Shown piece after piece: positions 1-6,268 of a stretch of DNA of 9,836 nucleotides. Every line of letters begins with the position of its first letter. Position 1 is the stretch's first letter. The translations under genes were made by a program, and so were the position numbers. The DNA comes from Xanthomonas translucens pv. translucens DSM 18974 (GTDB lineage: Bacteria; Pseudomonadota; Gammaproteobacteria; Xanthomonadales; Xanthomonadaceae), in contig NZ_CAPJ01000305.1 in the NCBI RefSeq assembly GCF_000331775.1, positions 1 to 9,836 on the forward strand, written 5' to 3'. The notes under the pieces are model-generated. The model was not told the origin of the DNA. It was given only the letters and a program-made list of their open reading frames with translations, and made no database searches.

Positions 1-12
1 CTGCTGCGCGGC

Positions 13-1320
13 TCAGGCCGGCGCCGGCAGCGCGGCGCTGTCGCCGGCCTCGCCCGGCGGCGCTTCGGCGACGTACGGGAATGCCAGGGTGATGGTGGTG
101 CCGCACCCCAACTCGGAATCCACATCGACGAAGCCGCCGGCCTGGCGCACCAGGCCGTAGACCTGGGCCAGGCCCAGGCCGGTGCCCTTGCCTTCGGGCT
201 TGGTGGTGAAATAGGCCTCGAACAGCCGCGACTTGGTGTCCTCGGACATGCCCTCGCCCTGATCGCTGACCGCCAGGGTCACGTAGCGGCCCGGCTGGCG
301 CATCGCCGCGGCCTGCTTTGGCGGCACCTGCAGGCTACCGCAGCGGATCGACACCACGTCGCCGGGCTGGCACGCGTCGCGCGCGTTCAAGGCCAGGTTC
401 AATACCGCCTGCTCCACCGAACTGCGGTCGGCATAGGTGGTGGCGCCGCCGGCCGCGGTCGCCAGCTGCAGTTTCATGTCCCCGCCCAGGGCCTGCGCCA
501 GCAGCGGCTGCATCTGCGCGACCACCTCGCACAGGTCCAGCCACTGCGGCTTGACCGGGTGGGCGCGGGCGAAGCCGAGCAGGCGCCGGGTCATCCGCGC
601 GCCGTGCTGCAAGGCGTCGCCGGCGATGCCGAGCAGCTTGCGCTGGTCCGGCTGCAGCCGCTGCGGATGTTCGGCCACCATATTCACCGAGGTCATCGCG
701 GTCTGCAGCATGTTGTTGAAATCGTGGACGATGCCGGCCAGCATCTGCCCGATCGCCTCGCCCTTCTGCGCCTGGGTCATGGCCCGCTCGGCGACGCGCT
801 GCGCGGCCAGGGCGATATCCAGCTGCCCGCGCAGCTCGATGTGCTCGGCCTGCAACCGCTGCCCCAGGTTCTCGCTGACGACCTGTACCGCGGCGCCGAC
901 GCCGGCCTGCGGCATATCGCCCAAGGTGCGCAGGGCCTCCTCGATCTGGCGATGTTGGGCGACGTCGCGGCTGATCACCAGCACGCGTTCCACTTCGGCG
1001 TTGGCGTTGGTCAGCGGACTGGCCAGCACCTGCCACCAGCGCGGGCGGCCGTCGAAGGTCTCGCGCTGCGCCCAGAATTCGTATTGCTCGTTGCGCAAGG
1101 CGGCGGCGAACGCCGTTTCCACGATCTGCCGCATCTCCTCCGGCCACAGCTCCAGCCACGCGCGGCCGACGACATGCCTGGGCTCGGTCGCGCCGAGCAG
1201 GCTCAGGCCGCGGGTGTTGATCGAACGCACAACACCGTCGCGGCCGATCTCCTTGATGCAGTCGTGCGAGAGTTCGACGATCTGGCGATAGCGAACGTGG
1301 GGGGGCAAGCTGCGTCTCAT
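13..1320 (-). CDS. Soluble PAS-domain sensor histidine kinase
   Basis: This 435-residue protein should autophosphorylate on a histidine in response to a signal sensed by its PAS domain and pass the phosphate to a receiver protein. A PAS-like domain spans about residues 9-125 (SHDCIKEIG near the start, VLVISRDVAQHR at the end). A helical, probably coiled-coil linker covers about 145-190. The H-box is IVHDFNNML with His199, followed by a HATPase domain with N-box NLALNARDA (308-316), G1 DQGEGM (353-358), F-box LFEAYFTTK (366-374) and G2 GKGTGLGLA (377-385). No signal peptide or membrane segment is visible, so it should be cytoplasmic. The HDFNN H-box is typical of kinases that often carry a C-terminal receiver, but this one ends in an Ala/Pro-rich tail instead. 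The ATG at 1320 is the only usable start, because an in-frame stop lies 10 codons upstream; no clear Shine-Dalgarno precedes it. Its likely partner is the divergent receiver gene at 1419. The sensed signal is unknown. Confidence 0.93.
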   Translation of the reverse strand: MRRSLPPHVRYRQIVELSHDCIKEIGRDGVVRSINTRGLSLLGATEPRHVVGRAWLELWPEEMRQIVETAFAAALRNEQYEFWAQRETFDGRPRWWQVLASPLTNANAEVERVLVISRDVAQHRQIEEALRTLGDMPQAGVGAAVQVVSENLGQRLQAEHIELRGQLDIALAAQRVAERAMTQAQKGEAIGQMLAGIVHDFNNMLQTAMTSVNMVAEHPQRLQPDQRKLLGIAGDALQHGARMTRRLLGFARAHPVKPQWLDLCEVVAQMQPLLAQALGGDMKLQLATAAGGATTYADRSSVEQAVLNLALNARDACQPGDVVSIRCGSLQVPPKQAAAMRQPGRYVTLAVSDQGEGMSEDTKSRLFEAYFTTKPEGKGTGLGLAQVYGLVRQAGGFVDVDSELGCGTTITLAFPYVAEAPPGEAGDSAALPAPA

Positions 1321-1363
1321 GATGGGTGGTTCAGCATATCGGTATCACTGCAGCGTCACCAGC

Positions 1364-1386
1364 GCTTCACCGGCGAATCGTGAAGC
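1364..1386. repeat. 7-bp inverted repeat between kinase and receiver genes
   Basis: GCTTCAC (1364-1370) and GTGAAGC (1380-1386) are perfect inverted arms separated by 9 bases. The dyad lies in the 98-bp gap between the divergent kinase and receiver genes, 33 bp before the receiver start. Its arm-centre spacing of 16 bases could suit a dimeric regulator, or it could be a short RNA hairpin in the receiver leader. A perfect 7-bp dyad can arise by chance in GC-rich DNA, so function is inference only. Confidence 0.3.
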
Positions 1387-1418
1387 TGCAGGCATTGAAG
1401 ACGAGGTGGCATCGCACT

Positions 1419-1808
1419 ATGCGCGGGACTTGTGCCATCACTACTTGTGCCCTCACTACGATCCTGTTGGTGGAGGACGATCAAACGATTCGGGAATTGG
1501 CGGCGATGATGCTGGATGGCGATGGCTATCGGGTGCTGTCCGCCGGCACTGCGAACGAGGCACTCGCGCTGCTGGAGCGGCATCACGACGTGGACCTGAT
1601 CTTCAGCGACGTGCAGATGCCCGGTTGCGACGGCATGACCATGGTCCGCGAACTGCGCCGCCGCCTGGTCACGATCCCCGCCTTGCTCACCTCGGGCATG
1701 AAGAATCCCGACACCGCGACGCTGCCGGCGCATACCGGCTTCCTGTCCAAACCCTACAGCCATGCCGGCCTGCTGGCGGCGCTGCAACGGCTGCAGCCGG
1801 CGCATTAG
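1419..1808 (+). CDS. Stand-alone response-regulator receiver protein
   Basis: This 129-residue protein is a single REC domain with no output domain. Key residues are all present: the acidic pocket E19-D20 in ILLVEDD, the phosphoacceptor D64 in FSDVQMPG (same 44-residue spacing from the acidic pair as in CheY), T91-S92 in LLTSGM, and K111-P112 in FLSKPY. The TSG and LSKPY signatures resemble receivers fused to the end of hybrid histidine kinases, which is exactly the part missing from the divergent kinase at 13-1320. It probably acts as a phosphate-accepting partner or relay. The frame is open upstream to an ATG at 1326, but ATG 1419 is preferred. It has GAGG at 1403-1406 and places the first beta strand about 14 residues in, whereas the longer version adds 31 residues with no REC character. 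Residues 4-13 are an imperfect repeat (TCAIT, TCALT). The gene converges on 1839-2084 with a 30-bp gap that shows no obvious T-rich terminator. Confidence 0.85.
   Translation: MRGTCAITTCALTTILLVEDDQTIRELAAMMLDGDGYRVLSAGTANEALALLERHHDVDLIFSDVQMPGCDGMTMVRELRRRLVTIPALLTSGMKNPDTATLPAHTGFLSKPYSHAGLLAALQRLQPAH
1428..1457 (+). repeat. 15-bp tandem duplication at the start of the receiver gene
   Basis: ACTTGTGCCATCACT (1428-1442) is followed directly by ACTTGTGCCCTCACT (1443-1457), a head-to-tail repeat with one mismatch in 15. It lies in frame just after the chosen start codon and encodes TCAIT-TCALT at residues 4-13, immediately before the first receiver beta strand. A slippage-type duplication is the simplest reading. 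A pair of direct regulator sites overlapping the start of translation is an alternative. Confidence 0.8.
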
Positions 1809-1838
1809 CGCACGCTGCCGGCACACACCGCCGCCAAC

Positions 1839-2084
1839 TCAGCCGAACACCAATTTTCCATACTGCGCCGAACGGATCGCCGCCAGACGCTCGGCGACGA
1901 AGTGCTCGCCTGCGCGGACATCGCCGAAGTACACCCCGTCGAAGGCGTGCCGGCTGAGCACGGCGCCATCGCCGTCCGAGATCCGGATCTGCGGCACCAG
2001 CACCCCGTCCGGCGCCGCGGCGAGCACCGCGTCCAGCACGAAGCCGTCCAGCTCGCGCCGCATCCGTTGTGGCGATTTTTCCAT
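1839..2084 (-). CDS. Small hypothetical protein, 81 residues
   Basis: I do not recognise a family. The predicted product starts MEKSPQRMRRELDGFVLDAV and ends AQYGKLVFG, and is a small soluble mix of acidic and hydrophobic residues with no signal peptide, membrane segment, cysteine pair or nucleic-acid motif. Evidence that it is coding: from ATG 2084 onward almost all third positions are G or C, as in neighbouring genes, and the composition is protein-like (for example VLVPQIRISDGDG and HAFDGVYFGDVRAGEHF). The same frame stays open up to 2261, but that upstream part has weaker codon bias, so 2084 is preferred. No convincing Shine-Dalgarno is seen, and the start could be wrong. It converges with the receiver gene and diverges from glgA across 365 bp. 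A link to either neighbour is unproven. Confidence 0.6.
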   Translation of the reverse strand: MEKSPQRMRRELDGFVLDAVLAAAPDGVLVPQIRISDGDGAVLSRHAFDGVYFGDVRAGEHFVAERLAAIRSAQYGKLVFG

Positions 2085-2201
2085 GCCGACATTGCAGCAC
2101 AGGCCCGATGAAGACAACACAACCCGCGGATTCACGCCGGCGGTGGCAGGCGACGGCGACATCGGAAATGAAGCTAAACGGTTCATCGGTGCGATCGCGT
2201 C

Positions 2202-2222
2202 TCGCCGCTTGGAATGCGGCGA
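2202..2222. repeat. 7-bp dyad upstream of glgA
   Basis: TCGCCGC (2202-2208) and GCGGCGA (2216-2222) are perfect inverted arms around a 7-base AT-richer centre, TTGGAAT. The element sits about 85 bp upstream of the TTGACA box. Arm length and spacing could suit a dimeric DNA-binding protein. There is no T-tract on either side, so it is not an intrinsic terminator. Chance occurrence cannot be excluded. Confidence 0.3.
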
Positions 2223-2304
2223 AATCACTATGCGGTAACCCCGCGGGCGCGATGTAGACAAGGCGCCACTTCACGTTGCTTTTATCGTTCCGTTCGTACA
2301 TTAC

Positions 2305-2332
2305 TTGACAGGCGTTGATCCGGTCGTTCAGT
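2305..2332 (+). promoter_or_regulatory. Candidate sigma-70-type promoter for the glg/tre operon
   Basis: TTGACA at 2305-2310 matches the -35 consensus exactly. The best -10 at usual spacing is TTCAGT (2327-2332, 16-base spacer), only 3 of 6, so the call rests on the -35 box alone. A second option just upstream is TTGCTT (2276-2281) with TACATT (2297-2302), which has a better -10 but a short 15-base spacer. Either would put the GC hairpin at 2369-2390 in the transcribed leader of glgA. Confidence 0.22.
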
Positions 2333-2368
2333 CCCCTCTGTTTCGTCTCCGGTTTTTGGCTTTCGCGT

Positions 2369-2390
2369 CGCGCGCCCGCATGGGCGCGCG
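2369..2390 (+). promoter_or_regulatory. Strong GC hairpin in the glgA leader
   Basis: A perfect 9-bp stem (CGCGCGCCC at 2369-2377 pairing with GGGCGCGCG at 2382-2390) closes a GCAT tetraloop, and could gain a T-G wobble and one more G-C pair at its base. It lies 59 bases before the glgA ATG. All nine pairs are G-C, so it would be very stable in RNA. No U-tract follows on either strand, so it is not an ordinary intrinsic terminator. It may affect leader stability, ribosome access or pausing; this role is inference. Confidence 0.5.
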
Positions 2391-2449
2391 GCAGCAGTCG
2401 CTTTGCCGTGTGTCCCGTGCCCCGTCCCCCCCTCCCCGACGGAACCGCC

Positions 2450-4021
2450 ATGTCGCCCCCAACGCTCGCCGATCTGCCCGATAGACAACGCGATACCCAT
2501 CCGGTCCTGCGCGCCCCGCGGCGCCGCCACCGCGATGCGCGCGGACGCTTCATCCGCCCTGCCGAAGTCACCGTCAAGCTGCAGCCGGCGCCGCGCCGCG
2601 CCAGCCTGTTCGTGACCTCGGAGATGGCAGATTTCATTAAGGCCGGCGGCCTGGGCGACGTGGCCGCGGCATTGCCACGCGCGCTGCGCGGCAGCTGCGA
2701 CATCCGCGTGCTGATCCCCGGCTACCCGGCGGTGCTGCGCAAGACCGGGCCGCTGGAGATCGTCGGCCAGATCGCTGCCCACGCAGGCCTGCCGGCCTGC
2801 ACGCTGGGCCGCGCAGACCGCCCCGACGGCCTGTGCGTGTATGTGCTGCTGTGCCCGCAGCTGTTCGAGCGCCAGGGTTCGCCGTACGTGACCAGCGAAG
2901 GCTGCGACTGGGAAGACAACGCGCTGCGCTTCGCCACGCTGTCGCAGGCCGCCGCGCAGATCGCCGGTAGCCGCGCCGGACTGGACTGGACTCCTGACCT
3001 GCTGCACCTCAACGACTGGCCGTGCGCGCTGGCCGCCGCCTACGTGCGCTGGTCCGGCGGGCGCACGCCATGCCTGCTGACCATCCACAACCTGGCCTAC
3101 CAGGGCCTGTTCCCGTACGCGATGGCCAGCGCGCTGGGCATCCCCGACACCGGCCTGCAGGACCTGGAGTTCTACGGGCAGATGTCGTTCCTGCGCGCCG
3201 GCATCGTCCACGCCGACCACATCAACACGGTCAGCGTCAGCTACGCGGCGCAAATCACCGGGCCGGCGCAGGGCTGCGGCCTGGATACGCTGCTGGCCCG
3301 GCATGCCGCCAGCGGCCGCCTCAGCGGCATCGTCAACGGTATCGACCCCAGCTGGGACCCGCGTACCGACGATCACCTGCATACCCATTTCGGCATCGGC
3401 CAGGTCCAGGGCAAGCGCGACAACGCCGCCCAGGTGCGCCGCGCGTTCGGCCTGATCGACAGCGACGGCCCGCTGTTCGCGGTGGTATCGCGGCTGGTGC
3501 ACCAGAAAGGCCTGGACATGGTCTGCGAAGTGGCGCCGCAGATCGTCGCCGCCGGCGGCCAGATCGTGCTGATCGGCGGCGGCGAGCCCCAGATCGAGCA
3601 GGCGGTGGCGGCGCTGGCGCGGCGCTTCCCCGGTCATGTCGGCGCCCACATCGGCTTCGAGGAGCGGCTGGCGCGGCGCATGTTCGCCGGCTCGGATTTC
3701 CTGCTGATGCCGTCGCGCTTCGAACCCTGCGGGCTGAGCCAGATGTACGCGCAGCGCTTCGGCAGCCTGCCGATCGCGCACGCCACCGGCGGCCTGATCG
3801 ATACCGTGGACGACGGCGTCACCGGCTTCCTGTTCGAGGAGCCGTCCGCCGATGGCCTGCGCCGCTGCCTGCAGCGGGTGTTCCGCACCTTCCGCCTGCC
3901 CGGCCTGCTGCAGGCGATGCGCCGCGCGGCGATGCTGCGGCCCAGCGGCTGGGACCTGGCCGGGCGCAAGTACATGGCCCTGTACGACCGCACTGCCCCG
4001 CTGTCGCCGGCGGTGGCATGA
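2450..4021 (+). CDS. glgA: Glycogen synthase (GT5 family)
   Basis: Glycogen synthase transfers glucose from a nucleotide sugar, normally ADP-glucose in bacteria, to the non-reducing end of an alpha-1,4-glucan in the cytoplasm. The 523-residue product carries the donor-binding loop KAGGLGD (64-70, Lys64 matching E. coli Lys15), LHLNDW (185-190), [11 protein letters not shown] (211-221), [10 protein letters not shown] with R348 and K353 (E. coli R300 and K305), and PSRFEPCGL with Glu425 (E. coli E377). The constant offset of about 48 supports a complete GT5 enzyme with both Rossmann domains. It is longer than E. coli GlgA (477) because of an Arg-rich N-terminal extension of about 50 residues. 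ATG 2450 is the first ATG in a frame open back to TTG 2315; the RBS is weak. It is the first gene of the operon and its stop overlaps the glgB start. No glgC is present in the window, so the donor supply is not shown. Confidence 0.95.
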   Translation: MSPPTLADLPDRQRDTHPVLRAPRRRHRDARGRFIRPAEVTVKLQPAPRRASLFVTSEMADFIKAGGLGDVAAALPRALRGSCDIRVLIPGYPAVLRKTGPLEIVGQIAAHAGLPACTLGRADRPDGLCVYVLLCPQLFERQGSPYVTSEGCDWEDNALRFATLSQAAAQIAGSRAGLDWTPDLLHLNDWPCALAAAYVRWSGGRTPCLLTIHNLAYQGLFPYAMASALGIPDTGLQDLEFYGQMSFLRAGIVHADHINTVSVSYAAQITGPAQGCGLDTLLARHAASGRLSGIVNGIDPSWDPRTDDHLHTHFGIGQVQGKRDNAAQVRRAFGLIDSDGPLFAVVSRLVHQKGLDMVCEVAPQIVAAGGQIVLIGGGEPQIEQAVAALARRFPGHVGAHIGFEERLARRMFAGSDFLLMPSRFEPCGLSQMYAQRFGSLPIAHATGGLIDTVDDGVTGFLFEEPSADGLRRCLQRVFRTFRLPGLLQAMRRAAMLRPSGWDLAGRKYMALYDRTAPLSPAVA

Positions 4022-6267
4022 GCGAACGGGAACGGGCGCCGGACGCGATCCCGGTGTGGGACGCGCCGCTGGAAGCGGCGAACGACGAGCGCGAACGCCT
4101 CGCACTGCAGGCACTGGCCCGCGGCGGCGCGGTGGACGCGTTCGCCTGGCTGGGTCCGCACACCGCCGCCGACGGCACGCTCCGGGTCCGCGCGCTGGTG
4201 CCGGGCGCCGACGCGCTGGGCCTGCTCGACGGCACCGGCAAACTGGTGGCGCGGATGCGCGCGCACCCGGAGGCCGAGGGCCTGTTCGAAGGCGAACTGA
4301 AGACCGCGATGGACTACCGGCTGCGCATCGTGTGGCCGGACGCCGTGCAGGAAATCGACGATCCCTACGCATTCGGCCCGGTGCTGGACGAGGCCTGGCT
4401 GCAGGGCATGGCCGAGGGCGACGGCGCCGCGCTGCGCACCGCGCTGGGCGCGCACCACAGCCGCGTCGGCACGGTCGATGGGGTGCGCTTCGCGGTGTGG
4501 GCGCCGCATGCGCGGCGGGTCGCGCTGGTCGGCGATTTCAACGGCTGGGACGGCCGCCGCCATCCGCTGCGCCTGCATCGCCAGGCCGGCGTCTGGGAAC
4601 TGTTCGTGCCCGGCCTGCGCGGCGGCGAGCACTACCAGTACGAGATCCTCGATGCCGACGGCACGCCGCTGCCGCGCAAGGCCGACCCGGTCGCCCGCCA
4701 CAGCACGTGCGCGCCCGACACCGCCTCGGTGGTGCCCGGTGCCAGCGACTTCGTCTGGCACGACACGGCCTGGCTGGCGCAGCGCGAGGCGCGCGCCGGC
4801 GCCGCGCAGCCGATGAGCATCTACGAAGTGCATGCCGGCTCCTGGTGCCACGACGCGCACGGCCAGCCGCTGCAGTGGGATGCGCTGGCCGCGCACCTGA
4901 TCCCGTACGTGCGCGAGATGGGCTTCACCCATCTCGAACTGCTGCCGATCGCCGAATATCCGTTCGGCGGCTCCTGGGGCTACCAGCCGCTGGGCCTGTA
5001 CGCGCCGACCGCGCGGCATGGCGACGCGGACGGTTTCGCGCGCTTCGTCGATGCCTGCCATCAGGCCGGGATCGGGGTGATCCTGGACTGGGTCGGCGCG
5101 CATTTCCCCGACGACGCGCATGGCCTGCAGCGCTTCGACGGCACCGCGCTGTACGAGCACGCCGACCCGCGCGAAGGCGTGCATCGCGAGTGGAACACGC
5201 TGATCTACAACTACGGCCGCGCCGAAGTGGTCGCCTACCTGATCGGCAGCGCGCTGGAATGGATCGAGCGCTTCCACGTCGATGGGCTGCGTGTGGATGC
5301 GGTGGCGGCGATGCTGTACCGCGACTACGGCCGCAACGAGAGCGAATGGGTACCCAATGCCCAGGGCGGGCGCGAGAACCTGGAGGCGATCGCGTTCCTG
5401 CGCCGGCTCAATGCCGAGATCGCGCAGCGCTTCCCCGGGGTGCGGGTGATGGCCGAGGAATCCACCGCCTGGCCGGGCGTGACCGCACCGCTGGAGCAGG
5501 GCGGGCTGGGCTTCAGCCACAAGTGGAACATGGGCTGGACCCATGACACGCTGAGCTACATGCGGCGCGACCCCAGCCATCGCCAGCACCACCACAGCGA
5601 GATGAGCTTCGGCCTGATGTATGCGTTCTCCGAGCACTTCGTGCTGCCGCTGTCGCACGACGAAGTGGTGCACGGCAAGGGCTCGCTGCTGGCGCAGATG
5701 CCCGGCGACAGCTGGCAGCGCTTCGCCAACCTGCGCGCCTACCTGGCCTTCATGTGGGCGCACCCGGGACGCAAGCTGCTGTTCATGGGCGGCGAATTCG
5801 GGCAATGGCAGGAATGGGACCACGACCGCGCGCTGGACTGGGTGCAGGCGCAGCGCGCCGAGCACCGCGGCGTGGCGCGGTTGGTCGGCGACCTCAACCG
5901 CCAGCTACGCGCGCAGCCGGCGCTATACCGCAGCGACCGCGCCGCGGACGGCTTCGAATGGAGCGTGGCCGACGACCAGCGCAACAGCGTGTTCGCCTTC
6001 GTGCGCCACGACCGCGCCGGCGGCGCGCCGCCACTGCTGGCGGTGAGCAACTTCACCCCGGCCGTGCACCACGGCTACCGCCTCGGCGTGCCGCGCGGCG
6101 GGCAGTGGCGCGAACTGCTCAACACCGACAGCGGCCATTACGGCGGTTCCAACCAGGGCAACGGCGGTGTCTTGCGCACCGCCGCGCAAGCGATGCACGG
6201 ACACGCGCAATCGCTGGCGCTGACCCTGCCGCCGCTGTCCACCCTCTGGTTGCAAGCGGAGTATTGA
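4018..6267 (+). CDS. glgB: 1,4-alpha-glucan branching enzyme (GH13)
   Basis: The branching enzyme cuts an alpha-1,4-glucan chain and reattaches the piece through an alpha-1,6 bond, making glycogen branched and soluble. The 749-residue product has an N-terminal module (about 30-130), a CBM48-type module (about 145-235, with [10 protein letters not shown]), and a GH13 barrel starting near [10 protein letters not shown] (267-276). Catalytic residues are Asp427 in [12 protein letters not shown], Glu480 in VMAEEST and Asp548 in [10 protein letters not shown]. All three sit exactly 22 residues after E. coli D405, E458 and D526, so the fold is intact. [15 protein letters not shown] (321-335) is another family signature. 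The length is close to E. coli GlgB (728). ATG 4018 overlaps the glgA stop as ATGA, a sign of translational coupling. The frame is open much further upstream, but that part is only a shadow of glgA. The substrate is the product of GlgA. Confidence 0.97.
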   Translation: MSERERAPDAIPVWDAPLEAANDERERLALQALARGGAVDAFAWLGPHTAADGTLRVRALVPGADALGLLDGTGKLVARMRAHPEAEGLFEGELKTAMDYRLRIVWPDAVQEIDDPYAFGPVLDEAWLQGMAEGDGAALRTALGAHHSRVGTVDGVRFAVWAPHARRVALVGDFNGWDGRRHPLRLHRQAGVWELFVPGLRGGEHYQYEILDADGTPLPRKADPVARHSTCAPDTASVVPGASDFVWHDTAWLAQREARAGAAQPMSIYEVHAGSWCHDAHGQPLQWDALAAHLIPYVREMGFTHLELLPIAEYPFGGSWGYQPLGLYAPTARHGDADGFARFVDACHQAGIGVILDWVGAHFPDDAHGLQRFDGTALYEHADPREGVHREWNTLIYNYGRAEVVAYLIGSALEWIERFHVDGLRVDAVAAMLYRDYGRNESEWVPNAQGGRENLEAIAFLRRLNAEIAQRFPGVRVMAEESTAWPGVTAPLEQGGLGFSHKWNMGWTHDTLSYMRRDPSHRQHHHSEMSFGLMYAFSEHFVLPLSHDEVVHGKGSLLAQMPGDSWQRFANLRAYLAFMWAHPGRKLLFMGGEFGQWQEWDHDRALDWVQAQRAEHRGVARLVGDLNRQLRAQPALYRSDRAADGFEWSVADDQRNSVFAFVRHDRAGGAPPLLAVSNFTPAVHHGYRLGVPRGGQWRELLNTDSGHYGGSNQGNGGVLRTAAQAMHGHAQSLALTLPPLSTLWLQAEY
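6257..6261 (+). promoter_or_regulatory. treZ: Shine-Dalgarno for treZ
   Basis: CGGAG lies inside the last codons of glgB, 7 bases before the GTG at 6269. This spacing is good and supports the GTG as the treZ start, giving a one-base gap after the glgB stop at 6265-6267. glgA, glgB and malQ show no comparable site. Confidence 0.5.
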
Positions 6268-6268
6268 C

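Larger units (their letters stand above)
2085..2449. promoter_or_regulatory. 365-bp gene-free region upstream of glgA
   Basis: This divergent intergenic region separates the small minus-strand gene from the plus-strand glg/tre operon and must hold the operon's upstream control. Roughly 2110-2345 is visibly less GC-rich than the flanking genes, as expected for promoter DNA. It contains a 7-bp dyad (2202-2222), a TTGACA box (2305-2310) and a 9-bp GC hairpin (2369-2390), then a C-rich stretch (about 2418-2438) just before the glgA start. The glgA frame stays open back to a TTG at 2315, but this upstream part has no glycogen synthase similarity that I can see. No convincing protein gene, RNA gene or terminator was found here. 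Confidence 0.6.

Noticed and set aside
318..1383. Plus-strand frames opposite the histidine kinase
   Set aside because: Shadows of a complete kinase with H, N, G1, F and G2 boxes in order on the minus strand.
1326..1418. 31-residue N-terminal extension of the receiver protein from ATG 1326
   Set aside because: No REC-like sequence in this part, weaker codon bias, and ATG 1419 has a plausible Shine-Dalgarno.
1809..1838. Bidirectional terminator between the convergent receiver and small gene
   Set aside because: Only short GC self-complementarity (GCCGGC at 1796-1801 and 1817-1822) and no T-run.
2085..2261. 59-residue N-terminal extension of the small minus-strand gene
   Set aside because: Codon bias drops upstream of ATG 2084 and the added sequence crosses the dyad at 2202-2222; kept only as an alternative start.
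2369..2390. Intrinsic terminator
   Set aside because: Strong stem but no U-tract downstream on either strand.
3022..4017. Upstream extension of the glgB frame into glgA
   Set aside because: The translation is Arg/Ala/Pro-rich shadow of glgA; family-like sequence begins only at ATG 4018.
2282..4372. Minus-strand open frame of 696 codons opposite glgA and the glgB start
   Set aside because: Antisense shadow: high-GC codon bias removes stops in this frame, the product is low-complexity Ala/Arg/Gln-rich, and the plus strand has a clear GT5 enzyme.
3634..5865. Minus-strand open frame of 743 codons opposite glgB
   Set aside because: Same cause; no recognisable domain, and GlgB with all catalytic residues lies on the plus strand.
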